Of a DNA stretch of 64,000 nucleotides, positions 1 through 7,057 are shown piece after piece (the first letter of the stretch is position 1; each line of letters opens with the position of its first letter). Origin of the DNA: Jingyaoa shaoxingensis (GTDB lineage: Bacteria > Bacillota > Clostridia > Lachnospirales > Lachnospiraceae); NCBI RefSeq assembly GCF_014385005.1, contig NZ_JACRSZ010000003.1, forward strand, positions 124,001 to 188,000, in the 5' to 3' direction. The notes below the pieces were generated by a model. The model saw only the letters and a program-made list of their open reading frames with translations. It did no database searches and was not told the DNA's origin. The position numbers and the translations under genes are program-made.

Positions 1-590
1 CGACTTATCAGTTTCTGAAAGCAATCATTGATACCACACCAGATTTTCGCATCGACAGTGATCACCTGATGATTATCAGCCCGGATGAGGGAGCCATGGG
101 ACGTGCCGTATATTTTTCTACTATCCTTGGGGTGGATATGGGTATGTTCTATAAACGCCGTGATTATTCTACTATCGTAAATGGCAAGAACCCAATCGTT
201 GCCCATGAATTCCTGGGGGCTTCTGTGGAAGGAAAGGACGTGGTCATCGTAGATGACATGATCTCTTCCGGTGAAAGTATGCTGGATGTTGCCAAGCAGT
301 TAAAAGACCGCAAGGCAAGACGTGTCTTCGTCTGCACCACATTTGGTCTGTTTACAGACGGATTTGAAAAATTTGATGAATTCTATGAAAAAGAATATAT
401 CTACAAGGTAATTACTACGAACCTGAATTACCGTGATCCTGAACTGTTTACCAAACCATATTACGTAGAAGCGGATATGACTAAATTTACAGCCAGCATT
501 ATGGACAGCCTGAATCATGATGTATCTCTGGAAAGTGTTATCAGCCCGACCGGAAAGATTCAGAAGCTGCTTCGCAGAATTCAGAAATAA
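1..590 (+). CDS. prs: Ribose-phosphate pyrophosphokinase, C-terminal part (5' end outside window)
   Basis: This enzyme makes PRPP from ribose 5-phosphate and ATP in the cytoplasm, feeding purine, pyrimidine, histidine and NAD synthesis. The frame is open from base 3 without a start codon, so the N-terminal half lies left of the window. The PRPP-binding loop VVIVDDMISSGESM is intact, and the preceding SPDEGAMGRA and YKRRDYS stretches match the clostridial form of the family. The protein ends at a TAA followed 24 bp later by a strong hairpin terminator. It is convergent with pgeF. The family assignment is secure; only the start is unseen. Confidence 0.93.
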   Translation, partial: TYQFLKAIIDTTPDFRIDSDHLMIISPDEGAMGRAVYFSTILGVDMGMFYKRRDYSTIVNGKNPIVAHEFLGASVEGKDVVIVDDMISSGESMLDVAKQLKDRKARRVFVCTTFGLFTDGFEKFDEFYEKEYIYKVITTNLNYRDPELFTKPYYVEADMTKFTASIMDSLNHDVSLESVISPTGKIQKLLRRIQK

Positions 591-613
591 AAATTTGAAA
601 ATTAATTTCATTC

Positions 614-649
614 AAAAAGGATTGACATGTCGTGTGCCAATCCTTTTTT
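614..649. terminator. Bidirectional intrinsic terminator between prs and pgeF
   Basis: An 11-bp perfect stem (AAAAAGGATTG paired with CAATCCTTTTT) encloses a 13-nt loop. It has T-runs on both strands and sits between two converging genes. Confidence 0.85.
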
Positions 650-666
650 GATACCAATATTCATTT

Positions 667-1542
667 TCAGCGAATCATAAGAAATGCCGCAAGATTCCCA
701 CGCTGTCCTTTAGACGCCCTGTGAGAATAGAGAAGCTGTGGGTTGCAGCAGGTACAGATATCCGTAACGGATATATGCTCTTTTGTAATTCCCGCTTCTT
801 CCAGAATAATCTCATTTGCCTTCCACAGATTCAACTGGTATTTTCCATTTTCTTTCTGGTAAAACAGTTCTTTCCAGTATTTTTCGCGAAAGCTGTCCTG
901 AAACTGTTCTATAACATCACCGCTCACTTCATAACAGTTCTGACAGATAGACGGTCCCACTGCTGCCAGGATGTCTTTCGGATCACTGCCATATTCTTCC
1001 TGCATCCGCGCTATTGTCACCTGACTGATTCTGCCTACTGTTCCTCTCCATCCGGAATGACACAGTCCGATAGCTTTCTTTACCGGATCCACCAGATAGA
1101 TTGGGACACAGTCTGCATAAAAAGTGGTCAGCACTGTCTGCGAAACATTCGTAATCAGCCCGTCTACATCACTATAATCCCTTTCTCTTGAAAATCCTTT
1201 TCCCCAGTCTTCCTCGGTGACCTTACGTACATTGGTTGTGTGAGTCTGATGTGTAAAAACCATCTTCTCTTCAGAAAATCCCACTGCATGGGCAATTCTC
1301 TGAAAATTCTCCCGCACATTTTCTTTTCTGTCGCCTCGTGCAAAGCTCAGATTCATGCTGTACAAATGCTCCTTGCTGACACCGCCCAGACGGGTGGAAA
1401 ATCCATGCAGGAACTCTTTTTCCGCTTCCAGTCTTGGATAAGTAAGCCAATATACTCCATCCTTTTCCTGTATACGGACAACCGGCTTGCTGCCGCTGCG
1501 TTTTATTGTTATTTTATGATTATGATCCAGTATTGTTTCCAC
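667..1542 (-). CDS. pgeF: PgeF/YfiH/LACC1-family protein (polyphenol oxidase or purine nucleoside phosphorylase type)
   Basis: This 291-residue family member is named peptidoglycan editing factor in E. coli; purified homologues show purine nucleoside phosphorylase and adenosine deaminase activity with a zinc centre. The family signatures HQTHTTNV, FYADCVPIYLVD and CHSGWRGTVGRI supply the His/Cys metal ligands. The start is a GTG: AAAGGAGA lies 7 nt upstream, and no ATG nearby has such a site. It is the last gene of the lepB-rbgA-rnhB-yraN-pgeF run, 21 bp after yraN. The in vivo substrate cannot be read from sequence. Confidence 0.88.
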   Translation of the reverse strand: METILDHNHKITIKRSGSKPVVRIQEKDGVYWLTYPRLEAEKEFLHGFSTRLGGVSKEHLYSMNLSFARGDRKENVRENFQRIAHAVGFSEEKMVFTHQTHTTNVRKVTEEDWGKGFSRERDYSDVDGLITNVSQTVLTTFYADCVPIYLVDPVKKAIGLCHSGWRGTVGRISQVTIARMQEEYGSDPKDILAAVGPSICQNCYEVSGDVIEQFQDSFREKYWKELFYQKENGKYQLNLWKANEIILEEAGITKEHISVTDICTCCNPQLLYSHRASKGQRGNLAAFLMIR

Positions 1543-1563
1543 TTCTGTTCTCCTTTATGCCGG

Positions 1564-1911
1564 CTATATACTGCCAAATGCATTTCTGATATGACAGATC
1601 TGTGTTCCTGTAATGCCGATTACATCAAACCGGCAAGGCATATTCTCCCATTTCTTCTGATGAAGATAATATCTGGCTGTCTGATAGATACGTTGTTGTT
1701 TCCGTACATCTACTGCCTCCAAAGGATTGCCCATCTGAAGATTTTTCCGGTATTTTACTTCTATGAATACAAGATAACGAGCATCTCTGGCAATAAGGTC
1801 AATTTCTCCTGTACGGATCCGATAATTCCGTTCCAGGATCTCATAACCTTTTTCTTCCAGATACTTTGCTGCCAGTTCTTCCTGCTCCTGTCCAATCTTC
1901 CTGCGATTCAT
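1564..1911 (-). CDS. yraN: YraN family protein (UPF0102), predicted nuclease fold
   Basis: A small 115-residue protein with the family signature GEIDLIARDARYLVFIEVK. Its Glu, Asp, Glu and Lys are the predicted PD-(D/E)XK nuclease-like active residues. The N-terminal helix (GQEQEELAAKYLEEKGY) is typical. The family is very widespread but its biochemical role is poorly defined; a link to DNA processing is inferred from fold only. It sits between rnhB and pgeF with short gaps, so probably shares their transcript. The ribosome site is weak (GCAGAGAAG), so expression may depend on translation of rnhB. Confidence 0.88.
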   Translation of the reverse strand: MNRRKIGQEQEELAAKYLEEKGYEILERNYRIRTGEIDLIARDARYLVFIEVKYRKNLQMGNPLEAVDVRKQQRIYQTARYYLHQKKWENMPCRFDVIGITGTQICHIRNAFGSI

Positions 1912-1928
1912 CTTCTCTGCCCGGCTTT

Positions 1929-2687
1929 CTATATAAAATGTGTGATAAAGGTCTTTCTGTGAATCGGTGACGGACCATATTTTTTCAGTGCTTCAATATG
2001 GGATGCTGAACCATATCCCTTATGACCCGCAAATCCATACTCTGGCATCAGCTTATCATATTCCACCATCAGTCTGTCCCTGGTCACCTTGGCAATGATA
2101 CTGGCTGCCGCAATGGACATACTCTTTGCGTCGCCTTTGATAATCGGTACCTGTACGGTTGTAATTCCAGGGATGGTAACTGCATCATTGAGGAGAATAT
2201 CCGGCTGCACAGACAGGCAGCTGACTGCCTGACGCATGGCTTCGTAGGTCGCCTGCAGAATATTAATTTCATCAATCCGTGCCGGGGATGCCATTCCAAC
2301 ACCAACCGCAACTGCCTTATCCATAATCTCATCATACAGTGCATCTCTCCTTGACGCAGATAACTTCTTAGAGTCATTCAGATATCGAATCTTACAGTCG
2401 CAGGGCAGTACTACGGCACCTGCCACTACCGGACCGGCAAGTGGCCCCCTCCCTGCTTCATCAATTCCGCAGATATGACTGCAAAAATCGTATTTTCTCT
2501 CATATTCCAACATCTTTTCGAGACGCTGCTGTTCCTTTTCTTCTTCTTCCAGTCTGCGTACACATCTGGCAAGAAGATTCTGTACACCCTTGCGCTCATC
2601 CTGCTCGTATTGCTGCATTCTGGACTGCAGTTCCTGCAAGGCACACTCTTCCAGTTCTTTTTTTATCTCTGTAATCGGCTTTCCCAT
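1929..2687 (-). CDS. rnhB: Ribonuclease HII
   Basis: Removes RNA from RNA-DNA hybrids, including single misincorporated ribonucleotides, in the cytoplasm. The catalytic signature CGIDEAGRGPLAGPVVAGA (Asp, Glu and the GRG motif that reads the RNA-DNA junction) is clear. Further acidic residues lie in the LNDSKKLS and AAASIIAKVTRD stretches. At 252 residues it carries an N-terminal helical, Glu/Arg-rich extension of about 70 residues before the catalytic core, as in many clostridial RNase HII proteins. Start ATG has GGAGAAGAT upstream. The stop of rbgA is 14 bp upstream, which points to one operon. Confidence 0.95.
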   Translation of the reverse strand: MGKPITEIKKELEECALQELQSRMQQYEQDERKGVQNLLARCVRRLEEEEKEQQRLEKMLEYERKYDFCSHICGIDEAGRGPLAGPVVAGAVVLPCDCKIRYLNDSKKLSASRRDALYDEIMDKAVAVGVGMASPARIDEINILQATYEAMRQAVSCLSVQPDILLNDAVTIPGITTVQVPIIKGDAKSMSIAAASIIAKVTRDRLMVEYDKLMPEYGFAGHKGYGSASHIEALKKYGPSPIHRKTFITHFI

Positions 2688-2701
2688 ATCTTCTCCAGTC
2701 C

Positions 2702-3556
2702 TTATTCCGCCTCAGGTAATTCCAGTGTGACCTTTCCCAGCTTTCCACTCCGAAAATCGTCCATCAGAAGCTTAGATGCCTTTCCGTAGTCCAGCTCACC
2801 ACCACGAATCAGGCAGCCACGTACTCTGGCAATCTCTTCCAGTATCTGCACTGCACTTTTCTCTTCTGACTCATCCAATTGAAAACGTTTCTCCAGAGTA
2901 CCTGGATACTGATTTTTCAGGAATGTAATCAGTTCCATGGCAAGTTCATCAATATTCAGAATCTCATCATTGATGGATCCGATCAGTGCCAGACGCAGTC
3001 CCACTGCCTGATCTTCAAACTTCGGCCAGAGGATACCCGGTGTATCCAGAAGTTCTACATTCTTGTTCAGGCGAATCCACTGTTTTCCTTTGGTTACACC
3101 CGGCTTGTTACCGGTCTTAGCACATGCTTTTCCTGCATAAGTGTTAATAAAAGTAGATTTTCCCACATTTGGGATACCAACTACCATGGCACGGACCGGA
3201 CGGTTCTTTATGCCTCTTTTCCGGTCTCTCTCGATTTTATCTTTACATGCTTCCTGAATGATGGCAGAGATTGCCTTCATTCCGGCACCACTTCTGGAAT
3301 CTACTTCCTGTACAAAGTATCCCTTGCCCTGAAAATATTCACCCCATTTTTTATTGGCGTTCTTGTCTGCCAGATCTGCCTTGTTCAGCAGAATCAGTCT
3401 GGATTTATTCTTTCCAAGTTCATCGATATCCGGATTCCTGCTGGATAACGGTACTCTCGCATCCACCAGTTCAATCACCAGATCGATTAATTTGATATCT
3501 TCCTGCATCATACGTTTTGCTTTTGTCATATGACCAGGATACCACTGATAATTCAT
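2702..3556 (-). CDS. rbgA: Ribosome biogenesis GTPase RbgA (YlqF)
   Basis: A circularly permuted GTPase needed for late assembly of the 50S subunit. The motif order shows the permutation: G4 NKAD near residue 60, then G1 GIPNVGKS near 125, then G3 DTPG near 170. The N-terminal WYPGHMTKAKR signature and C-terminal helical region of the YlqF family are present, and the length (284) is normal. AGGAGG precedes the ATG. It lies 12 bp after lepB, a neighbourhood shared by many Firmicutes. Confidence 0.95.
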   Translation of the reverse strand: MNYQWYPGHMTKAKRMMQEDIKLIDLVIELVDARVPLSSRNPDIDELGKNKSRLILLNKADLADKNANKKWGEYFQGKGYFVQEVDSRSGAGMKAISAIIQEACKDKIERDRKRGIKNRPVRAMVVGIPNVGKSTFINTYAGKACAKTGNKPGVTKGKQWIRLNKNVELLDTPGILWPKFEDQAVGLRLALIGSINDEILNIDELAMELITFLKNQYPGTLEKRFQLDESEEKSAVQILEEIARVRGCLIRGGELDYGKASKLLMDDFRSGKLGKVTLELPEAE

Positions 3557-3568
3557 AGTCTCCTCCTG

Positions 3569-4153
3569 TCAGCTGATTCGTCCGAAGCTGTCTGACGGCA
3601 GAATACGCATCCATACACGGCCTTCGATATAATCTGCGTCTACCAGTCCCACATCAGCATATCGGCTGTCTTCACTGTTGTTTCTGTTATCTCCCAGTAC
3701 AAAATACTCGGTCACGCCCAGCTTAATCTCCTCGGAAGCAAGCCCCGGATTAGTAATTGCCGGATAATCTGTCTTCTCAAGATAAACCTTACCATTGATA
3801 TAGATCATCCCATCCCTGATCTGAATGGTCTCTCCGGGCAGCCCGATCACTCTTTTAATATAAATATGTGATGTATCACTTCCATTCGGCTTGAATGCAA
3901 TGATGTCATTTCTCTTTGGGGAACCGATACGGTAGGAAAGCGTATCTATCAGCACATGGTCTCCATCTGACAGCGTCACTTCCATAGACTGTCCGGTATT
4001 GGTTCGTATCTGCCCAAAAAATAAAACCAGTACAAACGCAGCCAATACAACCACCAGAATCTCAAATATCCAGAGCAAAATGCTCTTTATCTGCTCTTGA
4101 ACAGACTTCTTCTCCTTCTGTCTTTTCCTTGGATTCCGCTTCTCTCTTCTCAT
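3569..4153 (-). CDS. lepB: Signal peptidase I
   Basis: Membrane protease that removes signal peptides from proteins exported by Sec. A basic N-terminus (MRREKRNPRKRQKEKK) is followed by one membrane segment (LLWIFEILVVVLAAFVLVLF). The catalytic Ser lies in TGQSMEVTLSDGD and the catalytic Lys in IYIKRVIGLPGE; the GDNRNNSEDSR box D/E follows. The frame stays open 18 codons further upstream, but that stretch lies in the rplS terminator hairpin. The ATG at 4153 has AAGGAG 7 nt upstream, giving 194 residues. Its place next to ffh, ftsY and secF genes makes this region rich in export functions. Confidence 0.95.
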   Translation of the reverse strand: MRREKRNPRKRQKEKKSVQEQIKSILLWIFEILVVVLAAFVLVLFFGQIRTNTGQSMEVTLSDGDHVLIDTLSYRIGSPKRNDIIAFKPNGSDTSHIYIKRVIGLPGETIQIRDGMIYINGKVYLEKTDYPAITNPGLASEEIKLGVTEYFVLGDNRNNSEDSRYADVGLVDADYIEGRVWMRILPSDSFGRIS

Positions 4154-4173
4154 ACTGTAACTCCTTGACTGAG

Positions 4174-4204
4174 ACAAAAAAAGCTGTCCGAAGACAGCTC
4201 TTTT
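4174..4204 (-). terminator. Intrinsic terminator after rplS
   Basis: On the minus strand AGCTGTC-TTCG-GACAGCT forms a stem with a stable UUCG tetraloop followed by seven T. It separates the ribosomal operon from lepB and excludes an upstream start for lepB. Confidence 0.9.
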
Positions 4205-4210
4205 CAAGTA

Positions 4211-4558
4211 TTATTTTACAAGTTCTTTTACCTTTGCGCTCTTTCCGCTACGTTCTCTTAAGTAGTTCAGTTTAGCACGTCTTACTTTACCTCTTCTGAT
4301 TACTTCTACTTTTTCAACGTTCGGGGAATGTAATGGCCATGTCTTTTCTACACCGATTCCGTTGGAGTTCTTTCTTACTGTGAATGTAGCACGTGTGCTT
4401 CCACCCTGTTTCTTAAGAACAGTTCCTTCGAAAACCTGGACACGTTCGCGGTTACCTTCCTTGATCTTACCGTAAACTTTTACAGTATCACCTACATTAA
4501 ACTGTGGCACATTCTCTTTTAACTGAGCTGCTTCGATATTTTTGATAATTTCCTGCAT
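4211..4558 (-). CDS. rplS: 50S ribosomal protein L19
   Basis: L19 of the large ribosomal subunit, at the interface with the 30S subunit. The conserved core [26 protein letters not shown] and [13 protein letters not shown] is complete. The frame is open 11 codons further upstream, but the ATG at 4558 has a canonical AAGGAGG 8 nt upstream and gives the usual 115 residues. It ends the rpsP-khpA-rimM-trmD cluster. An extra acidic gene separates it from trmD, and a leader hairpin lies upstream. Confidence 0.97.
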   Translation of the reverse strand: MQEIIKNIEAAQLKENVPQFNVGDTVKVYGKIKEGNRERVQVFEGTVLKKQGGSTRATFTVRKNSNGIGVEKTWPLHSPNVEKVEVIRRGKVRRAKLNYLRERSGKSAKVKELVK

Positions 4559-4616
4559 TTGTTGTTCCTCCTTATATTTTTGGATGTTCATAATACGATT
4601 CTGTAACAGAGGACCA

Positions 4617-4661
4617 TCTCTTTCTCACAACGTATATCATGATATCATGCAGAGAAAGAAA
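4617..4661 (-). promoter_or_regulatory. Hairpin in the rplS leader (possible L19 autoregulatory leader)
   Basis: On the minus strand TTTCTTTCTC pairs with GAGAAAGAGA (10 bp, one G-T wobble) around a 25-nt loop holding the palindrome ATGATATCAT. It is 58 nt upstream of the rplS start, has no following T-run, and so is not a terminator. Ribosomal-protein leaders upstream of rplS are known in Firmicutes; whether this matches that family was not tested. Confidence 0.4.
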
Positions 4662-4692
4662 TTGCAAGGAAAATTTTCGATTGTTCTGTTTT

Positions 4693-5190
4693 TTATGCCT
4701 GTTTTTCTGCTGATGTTTCTTCTTTACCGCTTTCCTCGGCAGCTGTCTCTCCCACAGATGCTTCTTCTCCGGAAACATTCTCTTCTGAAGGTGCTTCTTT
4801 CTCGGAAGCTTTCTCTTCTGAAGGAGCCTCTTCTTCACCACTTTCTTCCGGTGCTGTCTCTTCTGCAACAGTATTTTCTTCGTCTTCGAAGATATCTTCC
4901 TCAGCATCCATGCCTTCCGGAAGCTTTTCTTTTAAAGTCTTCAGTTCTTCTTCCAGGCACTCCAGCTCTGTATACATGGTATTGATCGCTGTGATCTTAT
5001 CTTCATATTCAGTGATCTCATCTTTGTGTTCTTCGTAATATGCTCTTCCAAGCGCAAGCAGCTCATCCTGAATTTTTTTCTTCTTTGCCAGGGTTTTTGT
5101 CTTTAAGGATGCGATCTCTGCCACTTCCCCTGTCTTTTTTACCATTTGCTGACCAAAAACAGATAATTTTTTACCAAAATCTTCAAACAT
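4693..5190 (-). CDS. Acidic coiled-coil protein of unknown function between trmD and rplS
   Basis: A 165-residue protein matched to no named family here. Residues 1-85 are charged and helical (KKLSVFGQQMVKKTGEVAEI and a YYEEHKDEITEYEDKI stretch), with a leucine pattern that suggests a coiled coil. Residues 90-165 are almost only Glu, Ala, Ser, Thr and Lys in short imperfect repeats (EEAPSEE, EKEAPSEE, GEEASVGE). No signal peptide or membrane segment is seen. It overlaps the end of trmD by 8 bp, so it is probably translationally coupled and co-expressed with the ribosomal operon. The repeated acidic tail could vary in length between strains. Function unknown. Confidence 0.75.
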   Translation of the reverse strand: MFEDFGKKLSVFGQQMVKKTGEVAEIASLKTKTLAKKKKIQDELLALGRAYYEEHKDEITEYEDKITAINTMYTELECLEEELKTLKEKLPEGMDAEEDIFEDEENTVAEETAPEESGEEEAPSEEKASEKEAPSEENVSGEEASVGETAAEESGKEETSAEKQA

Positions 5191-5917
5191 CTTTCATTTC
5201 CCCTTTCAGAAATTCCTGTTCTTTTTTTGTAAGCTGCGCTTTTTCCAGTAAATCAGGACGCCATTTTGCAGTCCGTATAATGGACTGTTCTCTGCGCCAT
5301 TTTTCCACATTGGCATGATGACCGGACAGCAGTACCGGCGGCACTTTCTTTCCACGCCATTCTTCCGGGCGGCTGTACTGCGGATATTCCAGAAGTGAAT
5401 CCTGAAAAGACTCTGTCTCTGCCGATACATCATTATTCAGTACACCCGGAACCAGTCTGGATATGGTATCCATCATAACAAGTGCCGGAAGTTCGCCTCC
5501 TGTCAGGACATAATCTCCGATAGATACATAATCTGTAACTACCTCTTCCAGGACACGTTCATCAATTCCCTCATAGTGTCCACAGAGGAAAACAAGTTCC
5601 TCTTCCTGCGCAAACTCTTCTGCCATCTTCTGGTTAAAGGTATGCCCCTGTGGGGTAAGATAAATGGTACGAAGCTTCCGCCCGGCCTGTTCTTCCAGTG
5701 ACTGATGCGCTGCATATACCGGTTCTGCCTGCATCACCATCCCGGCGCCTCCACCATATGGATAATCGTCTACTTTCATATGCTTGTTTCCGGCAAAATC
5801 TCTGATATTTACTGCATTCAGAGACAGTAATCCTTTTTCCATTGCCCGTCCTGTAATGCTGGTATGAAAACCCTGTTCAATCATCTCAGGGAATAGTGTC
5901 AAAACATGAAATCTCAA
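5183..5917 (-). CDS. trmD: tRNA (guanine-N1)-methyltransferase
   Basis: Methylates G37 next to the anticodon of tRNAs that read CNN codons, preventing +1 frameshifts. The knotted SPOUT-fold signatures LCGHYEGIDERVLE and SIGDYVLTGGELPA are present. The frame is open to an upstream start, but that lies inside rimM. The natural N-terminus (RFHVLTLFPEMIEQGF) begins at a TTG with GGAGGG 6 nt upstream. That TTG overlaps the rimM stop as TTGA, the analogue of the common ATGA coupling, and gives 244 residues, normal for TrmD. Confidence 0.95.
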   Translation of the reverse strand: MRFHVLTLFPEMIEQGFHTSITGRAMEKGLLSLNAVNIRDFAGNKHMKVDDYPYGGGAGMVMQAEPVYAAHQSLEEQAGRKLRTIYLTPQGHTFNQKMAEEFAQEEELVFLCGHYEGIDERVLEEVVTDYVSIGDYVLTGGELPALVMMDTISRLVPGVLNNDVSAETESFQDSLLEYPQYSRPEEWRGKKVPPVLLSGHHANVEKWRREQSIIRTAKWRPDLLEKAQLTKKEQEFLKGEMKDV

Positions 5918-6420
5918 AGCAGACCCTCCAGTAAGTGAACTGTCATGGAATTCTCTTCCAATGATACCTTTATAATACATTCTTTTATATTTGGTATCAA
6001 GACTTCTTTTTCATTTTCCATCTTTACCACATAGACATCGTTGGCACCGGTCTGAATCACTTCTGTCAGTGTCCCAAGAAATTTTCCTTCTTCGTCAGAC
6101 ACCTGAAGTCCAATCAGATCACAGATAAAATATTCTCCCGGTTTTAACTTTACCGCATTCTCGCGGGACACAAGGAGTGGTACATTTCGCAGCAGTTCTG
6201 CATCGTTCATGGAGTCTACGCCCTTTAATTTCAGGATCACCATATTCTTGAAAAACTTTACCTGTTCCACAGCCAGTGTACGCTGTCCTCTTTTTTCTTC
6301 CAGAATTACTTCTTTTAATTTCTTGAATCTTGTAACATCATCTGTCGTCGGGAATACCTTTACTTCACCTCTCACACCGTGAGGAGAAGTAATCACACCC
6401 ACCTGTAAAAACTGTTCCAT
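5914..6420 (-). CDS. rimM: Ribosome maturation factor RimM
   Basis: Binds ribosomal protein S19 and helps mature the head of the 30S subunit. The N-terminal RimM domain (VGVITSPHGVRGEVKV) and the C-terminal PRC-barrel (YFICDLIGLQVSDEEGKFLG) are both present. The ATG at 6420 follows GGAGG by only four bases; a frame-open TTG further upstream covers that site and is discarded. The length is 168 residues. It is directly followed by trmD with a 4-base overlap. Confidence 0.95.
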   Translation of the reverse strand: MEQFLQVGVITSPHGVRGEVKVFPTTDDVTRFKKLKEVILEEKRGQRTLAVEQVKFFKNMVILKLKGVDSMNDAELLRNVPLLVSRENAVKLKPGEYFICDLIGLQVSDEEGKFLGTLTEVIQTGANDVYVVKMENEKEVLIPNIKECIIKVSLEENSMTVHLLEGLL

Positions 6421-6444
6421 GTTTCCTCCGTTTTGCAATAGGAT

Positions 6445-6477
6445 AAAAGATAAGCCGCCTCAAAATGAGACAGCTTA
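6445..6477 (-). terminator. Weak terminator or attenuator hairpin between khpA and rimM
   Basis: On the minus strand AAGCTGTCTC pairs with GAGGCGGCTT (10 bp including two G-T wobbles) around ATTTT, followed by ATCTTTT. The short interrupted T-run suggests partial termination, which would lower rimM-trmD expression relative to rpsP. Confidence 0.5.
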
Positions 6478-6480
6478 AAT

Positions 6481-6711
6481 TTATTGCATAATATCTACAA
6501 TGACTTTTTTGTCGCTCTTGGATGCAGCAGCTTTTACAACGGAACGGATTGCTTTCGCAATTCTTCCCTGCTTACCAATCACTTTGCCCATATCTGATTG
6601 AGCAACTTTCAACTCAATGACTGTGGATTTTCCACTCTCTTTTTCCGTCACTACAACTTCTTCCGGATGCTCCACAAGAGACTTGGCAATTACTTCCACT
6701 AACTCTTTCAT
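6481..6711 (-). CDS. khpA: KH-domain RNA-binding protein KhpA (YlqC)
   Basis: A 76-residue single KH domain protein. The nucleic-acid-binding loop appears as VIGKQGRIAKAIRSV (GxxG = GKQG). In Firmicutes it acts with KhpB as a global RNA-binding pair affecting cell length and division. It lies 16 bp downstream of rpsP, the standard location, with GAGGTG before its ATG. Confidence 0.95.
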   Translation of the reverse strand: MKELVEVIAKSLVEHPEEVVVTEKESGKSTVIELKVAQSDMGKVIGKQGRIAKAIRSVVKAAASKSDKKVIVDIMQ

Positions 6712-6727
6712 TACCGCACCTCAATTC

Positions 6728-6973
6728 TTATTTTTCGATGCCAGCTAACTTGAACAGTTTTCCAACAACTTCTGTAGGCTGAGCGCCATTAGCAAGCCAT
6801 TTTTTAGCCAGTTCTTCATTTACATGGAACTCGCTTGGATCAGTATTTGGATTGTAAGTACCGATTTCTTCGATACATCTTCCGTCTCTAGGGGATCTGG
6901 AATCTGCAACTACGATTCTGTAGAAAGGTGCCTTCTTCTGTCCCATTCTTCTTAATCTGATTTTTACTGCCAT
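6728..6973 (-). CDS. rpsP: 30S ribosomal protein S16
   Basis: S16 of the small ribosomal subunit, 81 residues. [32 protein letters not shown] is the family's conserved N-terminus (given here only as its key pieces KIRLRRMG and [16 protein letters not shown]). The ATG follows ACGGAGGT. The 84-bp gap behind ffh holds two short palindromes (GTTGTATATACAAC and CCTGAAAACAGG) but no terminator, so read-through from ffh is likely. Confidence 0.97.
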   Translation of the reverse strand: MAVKIRLRRMGQKKAPFYRIVVADSRSPRDGRCIEEIGTYNPNTDPSEFHVNEELAKKWLANGAQPTEVVGKLFKLAGIEK

Positions 6974-7057
6974 TTTATTTTACCTCCGTAATTTTTGTAC
7001 CTGTTTTCAGGAAATTGTGACCAGCGTTGTATATACAACTGCCGGATTATTTATATG

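Noticed and set aside
4154..4207. An 18-codon N-terminal extension of lepB
   Set aside because: It spans the rplS terminator hairpin; the ATG at 4153 has a proper ribosome site and matches the family's N-terminus.
6974..7057. S16 autoregulatory leader before rpsP
   Set aside because: Only two short palindromes are present, with no larger fold; too little to call.
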